A stretch of 9,004 bases of DNA from Bacilli bacterium (GTDB lineage Bacteria; Bacillota_I; Bacilli_A; RF39; UBA660), in assembly GCA_017470045.1 (NCBI GenBank), contig JAFUFG010000057.1, forward strand, positions 1-9,004, in the 5' to 3' direction. Positions 1 through 5,514 of this stretch are shown one piece after another. The position numbers and the translations under genes were made by a program. The notes beneath the pieces are model-generated. The model was not told the origin of the DNA and ran no database searches. It was given only the letters and a program-made list of their open reading frames with translations. The number at the start of each line of letters is the position of its first letter. Position 1 is the stretch's first letter.

Positions 1-389
1 AGTTCCTTAATCTTTCTATTTTTATACTCTTCTATTTCAAATACTTTTAAAAGTTCATCCATTCTTTTTATAATTTCTTTTTCATCCATGCCTTTTAAAG
101 CACCATAAAATAAAAGTTGTTCTTTTACTGTTAACTTTGTTAATAGACTTCTCTCTTCTGTTAAAAATCCTATTTTATCAGTTACTGAATAATCTATTTT
201 TTTCCCATCAAGCACTACCTTACCGCTATCGCTATCTAAAAGTCCAATTATAATTCGAAATGTAGTTGTTTTACCTGCACCATTTTCTCCAAGTAGTCCA
301 AATATCTCACCTGATTTAACTTCAAATGATAAATTATTTACTGCACAATTATCACCATAATATTTAACAATATTTTCAACATTTAACAT
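1..389 (-). CDS. ABC transporter ATP-binding protein, N-terminal part (runs off left edge)
   Basis: This is the first ~129 codons of an ABC ATPase. It would couple ATP hydrolysis to a membrane permease that is not in the window. The translation starts MLNVENIVKYYGD and carries Walker A GENGAGKTT at residues 34-42. The Q-loop region reads IGFLTEERSL (73-82), with Glu where many families have Gln; this TEER/PEER form is typical of NatA/ABC-2-type exporter ATPases. The reading stops at KNRKIKEL, just where the LSGGQ-like signature should begin, so signature, Walker B and H-loop lie outside. The ATG (389-387) is one base from the TGA of the upstream pentapeptide gene, and its ribosome site GGGAG lies inside that gene's end. 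The two are therefore almost surely co-transcribed and translationally coupled. Substrate is unknown. Confidence 0.93.
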   Translation of the reverse strand, partial: MLNVENIVKYYGDNCAVNNLSFEVKSGEIFGLLGENGAGKTTTFRIIIGLLDSDSGKVVLDGKKIDYSVTDKIGFLTEERSLLTKLTVKEQLLFYGALKGMDEKEIIKRMDELLKVFEIEEYKNRKIKE

Positions 390-390
390 A

Positions 391-1026
391 TCATCTTCTC
401 CCTTCAATTTTTACACCTAAAAGCCTTGCGATATAAATAGTTTGCATACAATCAACAATCAAGCCACTAATTTCTTGTGGATTTAAAATAATATTTTCAA
501 TATCACATGTTGAAAAATCTATATCTTTTAAATTACATTTTGAAAACTCAGACTCTTTCATTTCACACTTTTCAAAAAATACTTTATTAAAATTATTTTC
601 TAAAAATCTAGCATCATTTAAAATTGATTCTTCAAAACAAGTTTTTTTTAACTTATTATTAACAAAATTTGAATATCTAAAATTACTTGTAAAAGAAATG
701 TCACTAAAAAGTGAATCAAATATACTTACTCCTGTCATATTACAGTTTATAAAAGTACATCTTGTAAATGAGCACATTTCAAACTTACTTGATGAAAAAT
801 CACAATTTTTAAAGATAACATCCGTAAAAGTAACGCTTAAAAAAAATGAAGAAGATCTTATGCTTTCAAATATAGATGAATCAAAAACTAGTCCAGTAAC
901 TTTTTCTTTTTCTATTTTTTCCTTTTCAAAAAGTAAAGAAGAAATATTTTCATCTTTATCTATATATTCATTTATGGATAAATTTGTTACACTAGCTATT
1001 TTAGGGCTATTAATTTTTACATCCAC
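391..1026 (-). CDS. Pentapeptide-repeat protein (right-handed quadrilateral beta-helix)
   Basis: About 211 residues, mostly a tandem pentapeptide repeat with Phe/Leu/Met/Ile as the central residue every five positions. Numbered from the longer start, central positions run 70-115 (10 coils), then shift by one residue near 116-124 and run again 124-184 (13 coils). Such arrays fold into a four-sided beta-helix. Some members mimic DNA and protect gyrase (Qnr, McbG, MfpA), but most have no known role. The tail (NPQEISGLIVDCMQ..IARLLGVKI) resembles the C-terminal cap of Firmicute members. I choose GTG at 1026 because AGGTGG (1032-1037) sits 5 nt upstream; GTG 1035 lies inside that site. It is the first gene of a unit with the coupled ABC ATPase. 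Cytosolic, no signal peptide. Fold call is firm, function unknown. Confidence 0.9.
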   Translation of the reverse strand: MDVKINSPKIASVTNLSINEYIDKDENISSLLFEKEKIEKEKVTGLVFDSSIFESIRSSSFFLSVTFTDVIFKNCDFSSSKFEMCSFTRCTFINCNMTGVSIFDSLFSDISFTSNFRYSNFVNNKLKKTCFEESILNDARFLENNFNKVFFEKCEMKESEFSKCNLKDIDFSTCDIENIILNPQEISGLIVDCMQTIYIARLLGVKIEGRR

Positions 1027-1047
1027 AAGTACCACCTACTTACTTAA

Positions 1048-1058
1048 ATTATATTATA
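1048..1058 (-). promoter_or_regulatory. Probable promoter -10 for pentapeptide/ABC unit
   Basis: Two overlapping TATAAT boxes (1048-1053 and 1053-1058) lie on the minus strand just upstream of the gene. No good -35 is visible at 17 nt (CTTTCT or TAAATC). Predicted start of transcription near 1041 gives a leader of about 15 nt before the GTG at 1026. Confidence 0.5.
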
Positions 1059-1095
1059 TTTTTTAAAAAAAGAAAGATTTACTTTAAATTTTTGC

Positions 1096-1122
1096 AAAAT
1101 AAAAACCTTGACAAATCAAGGT
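1096..1122 (-). terminator. Intrinsic terminator of tRNA Ile-Asn-Glu operon
   Basis: On the minus strand, ACCTTGA pairs with TCAAGGT around a 4-nt loop (7-bp stem, 1105-1122) and is followed by TTTTATTTT. It lies 12 nt past the CCA end of tRNA-Glu. Confidence 0.8.
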
Positions 1123-1133
1123 ATACTTCTTTT

Positions 1134-1210
1134 TGGTGACCAGTATGGAATTCGAATCCATGAATGCCGCCGTGAAAGGGCGGTGTGTTAAGCCACTTCA
1201 CCAACTGGCC
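1134..1210 (-). tRNA. tRNA-Glu (anticodon TTC)
   Basis: Complete cloverleaf of 77 nt. Acceptor GGCCAGT pairs with ACTGGTC (one G-U), anticodon loop CTTTCAC gives TTC, T-loop TTCGAAT is present, and CCA is encoded (1134-1136). Last gene of the leftward Ile-Asn-Glu operon, 9 nt from tRNA-Asn. Confidence 0.97.
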
Positions 1211-1219
1211 AAAAATAAA

Positions 1220-1296
1220 TGGCGCCCCAACTAGGACTTGAACCTAGGACCCCTTGATTAACAGTCAAGTGCTCTAACCAACTGAGCTATTGAGGC
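1220..1296 (-). tRNA. tRNA-Asn (anticodon GTT)
   Basis: Complete cloverleaf of 77 nt. Acceptor GCCTCAA pairs with TTGGGGC (one G-U), anticodon loop CTGTTAA gives GTT, T-arm CTAGG/CCTAG, discriminator G and encoded CCA. Middle gene of the operon, 4 nt from tRNA-Ile. Confidence 0.97.
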
Positions 1297-1300
1297 ATAA

Positions 1301-1377
<77 letters not shown>

Positions 1378-1396
1378 GTTTTTTGATTACTTCTTA

Positions 1397-1425
1397 ATTC
1401 TACTATAGAATCTTATATTTTGCAA
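1397..1425 (-). promoter_or_regulatory. Promoter P1 of tRNA Ile-Asn-Glu operon
   Basis: Minus-strand TTGCAA (1420-1425), 17-nt spacer, TAGAAT (1397-1402). Predicted start near 1390. The spacer end ATTCTATAG before the -10 recurs in promoter P2 at 1477-1485. Confidence 0.72.
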
Positions 1426-1485
1426 GAGAAAATTTAATTTTTATTAAAGTCATTTCTCAATTGCAAATATAGAATACTATAGAAT
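1401..1485. repeat. 11-bp direct repeat TACTATAGAAT (1401-1411 and 1475-1485)
   Basis: The same 11 bases occur twice, 74 bp apart. Read on the minus strand (ATTCTATAGTA) both copies overlap the -10 of a leftward promoter (P1 and P2), suggesting a duplicated promoter core. Confidence 0.7.
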
Positions 1486-1500
1486 TATCAACAAAGTCAA
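1471..1500 (-). promoter_or_regulatory. Possible second leftward promoter P2
   Basis: Minus-strand TTGACT (1495-1500), 18-nt spacer, TATTCT (1471-1476). It would start near 1464 and read through P1 into the Ile-Asn-Glu tRNAs. The transcript would begin with the same 14 bases as the pre-tRNA-Lys leader. Direction and use are inferred from box matches only. Confidence 0.5.
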
Positions 1501-1502
1501 GA

Positions 1503-1557
1503 ATTTTTTTATAAAAAACGAAGAAAATAGAAAAAAACACAAAAATAAAAAAAAGGC
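1503..1557 (+). promoter_or_regulatory. A-tract region, possible UP element of tRNA-Lys promoter
   Basis: Almost pure A/T with repeated A-runs directly upstream of the -35 at 1558. Strong stable-RNA promoters commonly have such an alpha-subunit contact zone; here it is inferred from composition and position. Confidence 0.4.
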
Positions 1558-1586
1558 TTGTAAAATAAAGAAAAATGTAATAAAAT
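1558..1586 (+). promoter_or_regulatory. Promoter of tRNA-Lys
   Basis: TTGTAA (1558-1563), 17-nt spacer, TAAAAT (1581-1586). Predicted start near 1593 leaves a 13-nt leader before the mature tRNA at 1606. Confidence 0.65.
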
Positions 1587-1605
1587 AAATATGCAATTGA
1601 GAAAT

Positions 1606-1681
1606 GGGCTGTTAGCTCAGTTGGTAGAGCAACTGACTCTTAATCAGTGGGTCTAGGGTTCGAATCCCTAACAGCCCACCA
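1606..1681 (+). tRNA. tRNA-Lys (anticodon CTT)
   Basis: Complete cloverleaf of 76 nt. Acceptor GGGCTGT pairs with ACAGCCC, anticodon loop CTCTTAA gives CTT (reads AAG), T-loop TTCGAAT, A73 and encoded CCA. It is a single-gene unit on the plus strand, divergent from the other tRNAs. An AT-rich genome uses mostly AAA for Lys, so a separate TTT tRNA is expected elsewhere. Confidence 0.97.
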
Positions 1682-1692
1682 TTTTGAATTAG

Positions 1693-1718
1693 AAAAGACA
1701 AGAAATTGTCTTTTTTTT
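1693..1718. terminator. Bidirectional intrinsic terminator (tRNA-Lys / ddl operon)
   Basis: AAAAGACAA (1693-1701) pairs with TTGTCTTTT (1706-1714) around GAAA. On the plus strand a run of eight T follows, ending tRNA-Lys. On the minus strand the hairpin lies 31 nt past the ddl stop with a TTTT inside the stem end, so it may also end the ddl operon, more weakly. Confidence 0.85.
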
Positions 1719-1744
1719 GTTATCACTAAAAAGAAAAAGAAAAA

Positions 1745-2971
1745 CTATTTTAGTTTTCCTTTCATCCCTTTAACTCCACTATTTTGTGCAAATCCTTGTA
1801 ATATATTACTATCAAATGAATGAGTTTTGCTCATACGTTTTTTATAATCTTTAATACCAATTTGAATCATATTATCTAATAAATCAGCAAAATCCATTCC
1901 TTTTGCTTCCCATAAATAGAAAGCTAAACTACCAGGAATTGAGTTGATTTCATTGATATAAACTTTGTTAGTTTTCTCATCGATTAAGAAATCAATACGA
2001 GAGTTACCTGCAGAGCCAAGAGCCTTAAATGCTTTAACCGCAATCTCCTCTACTTGCTTACGAACATCTTCATCTAATTCAGCAGGAAGTTTACGATTTG
2101 TGGAAGCCATACCTTTAGAACCAGCTTGCTTAACACTTGCAGCCCCCTTAACTTTTGATAGTTTTCCTTTTCCTCCACCAATGTATTTATCAGTAAAAGT
2201 CAAGAACTTATTAGATGATAAAACTTCCTCGATCTCACTAACTTTTTGATTCTCATAATTACCCATAACAGCAATATTTACTTCTTTTAAGTTTTCAACA
2301 ACTTCCTCTACTACAATCTTAGAATCATATTGAATAGCATCATCAATACCTTCAAGTAGTTTCTCTTCATTCTCACAAACACTAATACCAACAGAAGATC
2401 CAGTACAAGCAGGTTTTACAATTAAAGGAAATTTTAACTTAGAAACTCTTTTAAGTACTTCTTCTCTGTCATTTTTATAATCAACATCATAAAACCACAC
2501 ATATTTTGTCATAGGAATATCTGCATTAGACCAAACATCCTTCATAAAGGCTTTATCTTGTCCAACTACAGATGCATAAACGTTTCCTCCGACAAATGGA
2601 ATACCAATAGATTGCAAGTACCCTTGTAATACTCCATCTTCTACATTTGTACCATGAACTACAGGAAAAGCAATATCAATATCTTTGACTATTTTTTTAA
2701 ATAATCCATTCTTCTTTTGTAATACATAACTACCATCACGATAATAAAGGACTACATTAGCACAATACTTTTTGATTAAACTAAAATCTTGATATGTTTC
2801 AATATCCTTTAAAATTTCACCTGTATACCATTCACGATTTTTTGTAATATAAATCGGAATAATTTCATACTTCTCTTGATCCATTTTATTCATGGCTTGA
2901 ATAGCCGAGATAATACTTACCTCATGCTCAACAGTCTCACCACCAAAAATAACTCCAACTTTAATTTTCAT
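1745..2971 (-). CDS. ddl: D-alanine--D-alanine ligase (long-loop form)
   Basis: An ATP-grasp ligase that joins two D-Ala to make the dipeptide used by MurF; cytosolic, peptidoglycan precursor pathway. Visible marks are VIFGGETVEHEVS (8-19, first D-Ala contact Glu in HEVS), VVHGTNVEDGVLQG (104-117), ATP-grasp KPACTGSSVGISV (186-198), ARID-like SRIDF (324-328) and metal-binding INEINSIPGS (339-348). At 408 residues it is longer than common Ddl (~300-370). The extra length lies in a Gly/Lys-rich omega-loop segment (264-292, containing GSKGMAS) and a basic tail (KGMKGKLK). The loop keeps DKY, as Tyr-type D-Ala-D-Ala ligases do, with no sign of VanA-type His. ATG has AGGAG 8 nt upstream, overlapping the murF TAG. 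Last gene of the operon. Confidence 0.95.
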   Translation of the reverse strand: MKIKVGVIFGGETVEHEVSIISAIQAMNKMDQEKYEIIPIYITKNREWYTGEILKDIETYQDFSLIKKYCANVVLYYRDGSYVLQKKNGLFKKIVKDIDIAFPVVHGTNVEDGVLQGYLQSIGIPFVGGNVYASVVGQDKAFMKDVWSNADIPMTKYVWFYDVDYKNDREEVLKRVSKLKFPLIVKPACTGSSVGISVCENEEKLLEGIDDAIQYDSKIVVEEVVENLKEVNIAVMGNYENQKVSEIEEVLSSNKFLTFTDKYIGGGKGKLSKVKGAASVKQAGSKGMASTNRKLPAELDEDVRKQVEEIAVKAFKALGSAGNSRIDFLIDEKTNKVYINEINSIPGSLAFYLWEAKGMDFADLLDNMIQIGIKDYKKRMSKTHSFDSNILQGFAQNSGVKGMKGKLK

Positions 2972-2982
2972 AAAAACATCTC

Positions 2983-4596
2983 CTATTCATTATAAGTGTC
3001 AGGCAAGTCATTTTCAAATAAAGCATAAACCTCTTCTTTACCAGTTAACGAACTAATAAAAGGATATGCTACCCTAACATCATTAAATACTACAATTTTA
3101 CTTTTGTCAAATCCAGCATCAATTAACCCCTCATAGATTGGCTTCGTTTTCTCTTCACCGATTAAAACAGCATAATCTGCCTTTGCAATAGTAGCGATTT
3201 GTTTACCAAATTCTTTATTATACTCAAACTCTTTATCACCTAATTCAATCATCCCAGGAGTAATAACAACTTTAATACCATCCATTAAAGATAAAACTTC
3301 GCATGCATTTTTTGCTCCAACTGGATTTGAATTATATGCATCATCAATTTGATAAAAATTACCAAGTCTTTTTAATTCCAAACGGTGTTCAACAGGTTTC
3401 ACACCACGAACAGCATGTATCAAATCATCCATATCAATACCAAATTCAATACCAAATGCAATTCCAGCAAGTATATTATAGACATTATGTTTACCAAGAA
3501 GTTTAGTATTAAATGTAAATGTTTTATTATCACCTTTAATATGAACATCAAAAGTAGTACCATTACCAGAACAAGCTATATTGGTTGCTCGCACATCAAC
3601 GTCCTTGTTGTCAATACCAATCCAAATTACCTTTACTTTATTTTTTAAATGATAAGAAACTTGTTTTGGATCATCACCATTTAAAACAGCAAAACCATCA
3701 TGAGGTAAAGATTCAATAAGCTCAAACTTTCCATCAATGATATTTTGCTCACTACCAAATGTCTCTAGATGAGCAGTACCAATTGTTGTTAAAATACCAT
3801 ATTTAGGATGAACAAGATTACATAAACCTTTTATTTCACCTTTAACATAAGCACCCATTTCCGCAATAAATATATCTGTAAATTTATCCATATGATTATT
3901 TACTGTCATGATTAAACCATTATATGTATTCAAATTTTTGGGTGTTGGTAAAGCATTATATCTTACATTTAAAATATCACTCAAAATATTTTTACTACTA
4001 GTTTTTCCATAACTACCCGTAATTCCAATAATCTTTAAATTTTCCATGGATTTTAGTTTACTCTGAGCTTTGTACTTATAATAGTAATAAACTCCTCTTT
4101 CATATGGATAATTGATAATATTGGAAATAAATACAACAAAATAATTAATCCATGAAAGAAAACTTATAATTAACAATAATATCCAATCAATTCTCTGATC
4201 ACCACAAGTGATATAAAAAAGAAATGGAATTAGATAAAGAATTGAAGTTGTAAAAATTAATCTCTTGACTCTTTTAGTATAAACAAGAGGTTTTTTATTT
4301 TGGTCTTTTTTCATTTTATTACGTAATTTTATAATTAAAAATATATTAACAATTACAATTAAAATCATAAATATATTAGATAATAATGAAACATCATAAA
4401 TTACACAATACCCTATAATAGAAAGACAAACAACTAAAAGATCAAAATCAAAAAAACAAGTAAAATTCTGAAATACCCATTTTAAATATCGATTATTCTC
4501 ATTATAAAGATTTTGTTGCAACATATGTAAACTTCTTTTAGTTTTATATAGAATCACATAGAAAAAAGAAATCAATATTAATATTTTAAATATCAT
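2983..4596 (-). CDS. murF: MurF-type Mur ligase with N-terminal membrane domain
   Basis: Ligase that adds D-Ala-D-Ala to the muramoyl-tripeptide, the product step next to Ddl. The C-terminal ~350 residues are a Mur ligase: P-loop GITGSYGKTS (191-200), PTPKNLNTYNG (217-227), AEMGAYVKGEI (245-255), TIGTAHLETFGS (271-282), the Lys that is carbamylated in the family in DGKFEL (K290), EHRLE (403-407) and MurF-like IDDAYNSNP (417-425). In place of the usual ~80-residue uridine-binding N-domain are about 170 residues with five hydrophobic segments (near 1-16, 48-66, 70-91, 112-131, 137-162) and a basic linker. It is thus predicted to be membrane-bound with the ligase in the cytosol. AGGAGG lies 5 nt before ATG. 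It follows the hydrolase by 9 nt and precedes ddl by 11 nt. A ligase acting on another muramyl substrate is the alternative. Confidence 0.88.
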   Translation of the reverse strand: MIFKILILISFFYVILYKTKRSLHMLQQNLYNENNRYLKWVFQNFTCFFDFDLLVVCLSIIGYCVIYDVSLLSNIFMILIVIVNIFLIIKLRNKMKKDQNKKPLVYTKRVKRLIFTTSILYLIPFLFYITCGDQRIDWILLLIISFLSWINYFVVFISNIINYPYERGVYYYYKYKAQSKLKSMENLKIIGITGSYGKTSSKNILSDILNVRYNALPTPKNLNTYNGLIMTVNNHMDKFTDIFIAEMGAYVKGEIKGLCNLVHPKYGILTTIGTAHLETFGSEQNIIDGKFELIESLPHDGFAVLNGDDPKQVSYHLKNKVKVIWIGIDNKDVDVRATNIACSGNGTTFDVHIKGDNKTFTFNTKLLGKHNVYNILAGIAFGIEFGIDMDDLIHAVRGVKPVEHRLELKRLGNFYQIDDAYNSNPVGAKNACEVLSLMDGIKVVITPGMIELGDKEFEYNKEFGKQIATIAKADYAVLIGEEKTKPIYEGLIDAGFDKSKIVVFNDVRVAYPFISSLTGKEEVYALFENDLPDTYNE

Positions 4597-4605
4597 AAGC
4601 TCCTC

Positions 4606-5325
4606 CTAAAAAAAATTATCTAATATGCCAATAACCCTACCAAGATTTTCAACATAAGCATAATGTGTGCCAGGTAATTCGATTAACGCTGCATCTATCA
4701 TTAGCTTTTCCAAATCACGAGCATCTTCAATTGGCGCCTCCATATCATTAGTTCCCCATATTAACAATGTAGGTTCCTCGATTTGCCTAGCATAAGAAGA
4801 TAAGTCTTCATTAACAACATTAACTAAAGTTTGACGCATAATTGGTGAAGCCGCCTTATAATCACGAGATCCAATATACTGTTTCATAAATTCACCAAAA
4901 TCATTCATTAGCGGTAACTTCTTAATTTCTTTTAAAACTTTTACATAGAAAGGTAATTTTTTTTGAGTTCGAATACAAGGTGCACCAAATAAAACTATTT
5001 TTTCAACAGGATGGTTTGCAGAATAGCGAATTGCTAATCTTCCACCAAATGAATGTCCTATAATAATAGGTTTTTTTATCTCCAATTCATTAATGAATTC
5101 TTCTAAAAAATCAGAATAATCACCTATACTCCAATCAGTAGAAGGTTCAGAACTTAATCCAAAGCCAGGTAAATCTAAAATAGTTATTCGAAATCTATCT
5201 GAAAAAGGATCTCCTAACATTTTCATCATCTCAATGTTTTGACCCCAACCATGAAGTAACAGGATATCTTTTCCACTACCATATTGTATGTAATTAATAG
5301 AAACATTTTTAATATTAATTTGCAC
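4606..5325 (-). CDS. Alpha/beta-fold hydrolase
   Basis: About 239 residues with a full alpha/beta hydrolase layout. The oxyanion-hole strand is LLLHGWGQ (27-33), then LDLPGFGLSS (54-63), nucleophile elbow GHSFGG (Ser96), acid in WGTNDMEAP (Asp198) and catalytic His in GTHYAYVE (His225), numbered from the longer GTG. No signal peptide, so cytosolic. Substrate cannot be told; the fold covers esterases, peptidases, and C-C hydrolases. First gene of the operon with murF and ddl, which suggests but does not prove a cell-envelope role. I prefer GTG at 5325 because GGTGAT (5330-5335) lies 4 nt upstream. The GTG at 5337 is inside this site and on the predicted transcription start, with no ribosome site of its own. 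Confidence 0.9.
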   Translation of the reverse strand: MQINIKNVSINYIQYGSGKDILLLHGWGQNIEMMKMLGDPFSDRFRITILDLPGFGLSSEPSTDWSIGDYSDFLEEFINELEIKKPIIIGHSFGGRLAIRYSANHPVEKIVLFGAPCIRTQKKLPFYVKVLKEIKKLPLMNDFGEFMKQYIGSRDYKAASPIMRQTLVNVVNEDLSSYARQIEEPTLLIWGTNDMEAPIEDARDLEKLMIDAALIELPGTHYAYVENLGRVIGILDNFF

Positions 5326-5343
5326 AATAATCACCACAACTAA

Positions 5344-5372
5344 ATTATATCATAATAAATATTTAATTCTAA
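5344..5372 (-). promoter_or_regulatory. Promoter of hydrolase-murF-ddl operon
   Basis: Minus-strand TTAGAA (5367-5372), 17-nt spacer, consensus TATAAT (5344-5349) with extended -10 TGA in front. Predicted start near 5337 gives a leader of about 12 nt to the GTG at 5325. Confidence 0.75.
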
Positions 5373-5417
5373 AAAGTAAATAATTGGAAAAGCAAAGAAA
5401 TAAAAAGAAAAGCAAAA

Positions 5418-5436
5418 AAATGTAAACAAATGTAAA
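5418..5436 (+). repeat. Tandem 9-bp repeat AAATGTAAA, 10-bp period
   Basis: AAATGTAAA occurs at 5418-5426 and 5428-5436, one helical turn apart, in the 156-bp gap between the divergent hydrolase promoter and the nuclease-like gene. It could be a regulator site, but low complexity makes chance plausible. The rest of the gap is A-rich with a 5-bp inverted repeat (CGAGA 5466-5470, TCTCG 5482-5486). I see no convincing plus-strand promoter. Confidence 0.4.
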
Positions 5437-5514
5437 TTAAAAGCTCTAAAAACCGAAAAAAAGTACGAGAAAGACAATCAATCTCGAAGAATATATTAGA
5501 GAGGTATGGATATT

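Larger units (their letters stand above)
1451..1606. repeat. Perfect 15-bp inverted repeat flanking divergent tRNA promoters
   Basis: CATTTCTCAATTGCA at 1451-1465 is the exact reverse complement of TGCAATTGAGAAATG at 1592-1606; neither end extends. The right arm fills the predicted leader of tRNA-Lys, from the transcription start to tRNA base 1. The left arm sits at the same distance (5 nt) downstream of the -10 of promoter P2 on the other strand. Confidence 0.85.

Noticed and set aside
698..1066. Plus-strand open frame of 122 codons opposite the pentapeptide gene
   Set aside because: Shadow of the minus-strand repeat gene; no ribosome site, Ser/Lys-rich low-complexity product, ends inside the promoter region.
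1451..1606. Miniature transposable element bounded by the 15-bp inverted repeat
   Set aside because: No target-site duplication (AAAGT versus GGCTG flanks), and the right arm ends on tRNA base 1 with a promoter inside. A promoter-linked element fits better, though the idea is not excluded.
1965..2249. Plus-strand open frame of 94 codons inside ddl
   Set aside because: Antisense to conserved Ddl coding sequence, without ribosome site or recognisable product.
3303..3648. Two overlapping plus-strand frames (67 and 87 codons) inside murF
   Set aside because: Antisense to conserved MurF motifs; products are His/Tyr/Asn-rich shadows with no family resemblance.
5325..5505. Riboswitch or T-box leader for the hydrolase-murF-ddl operon
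   Set aside because: The predicted transcription start leaves only about 12 nt before the start codon, and no structured leader or antiterminator is visible.
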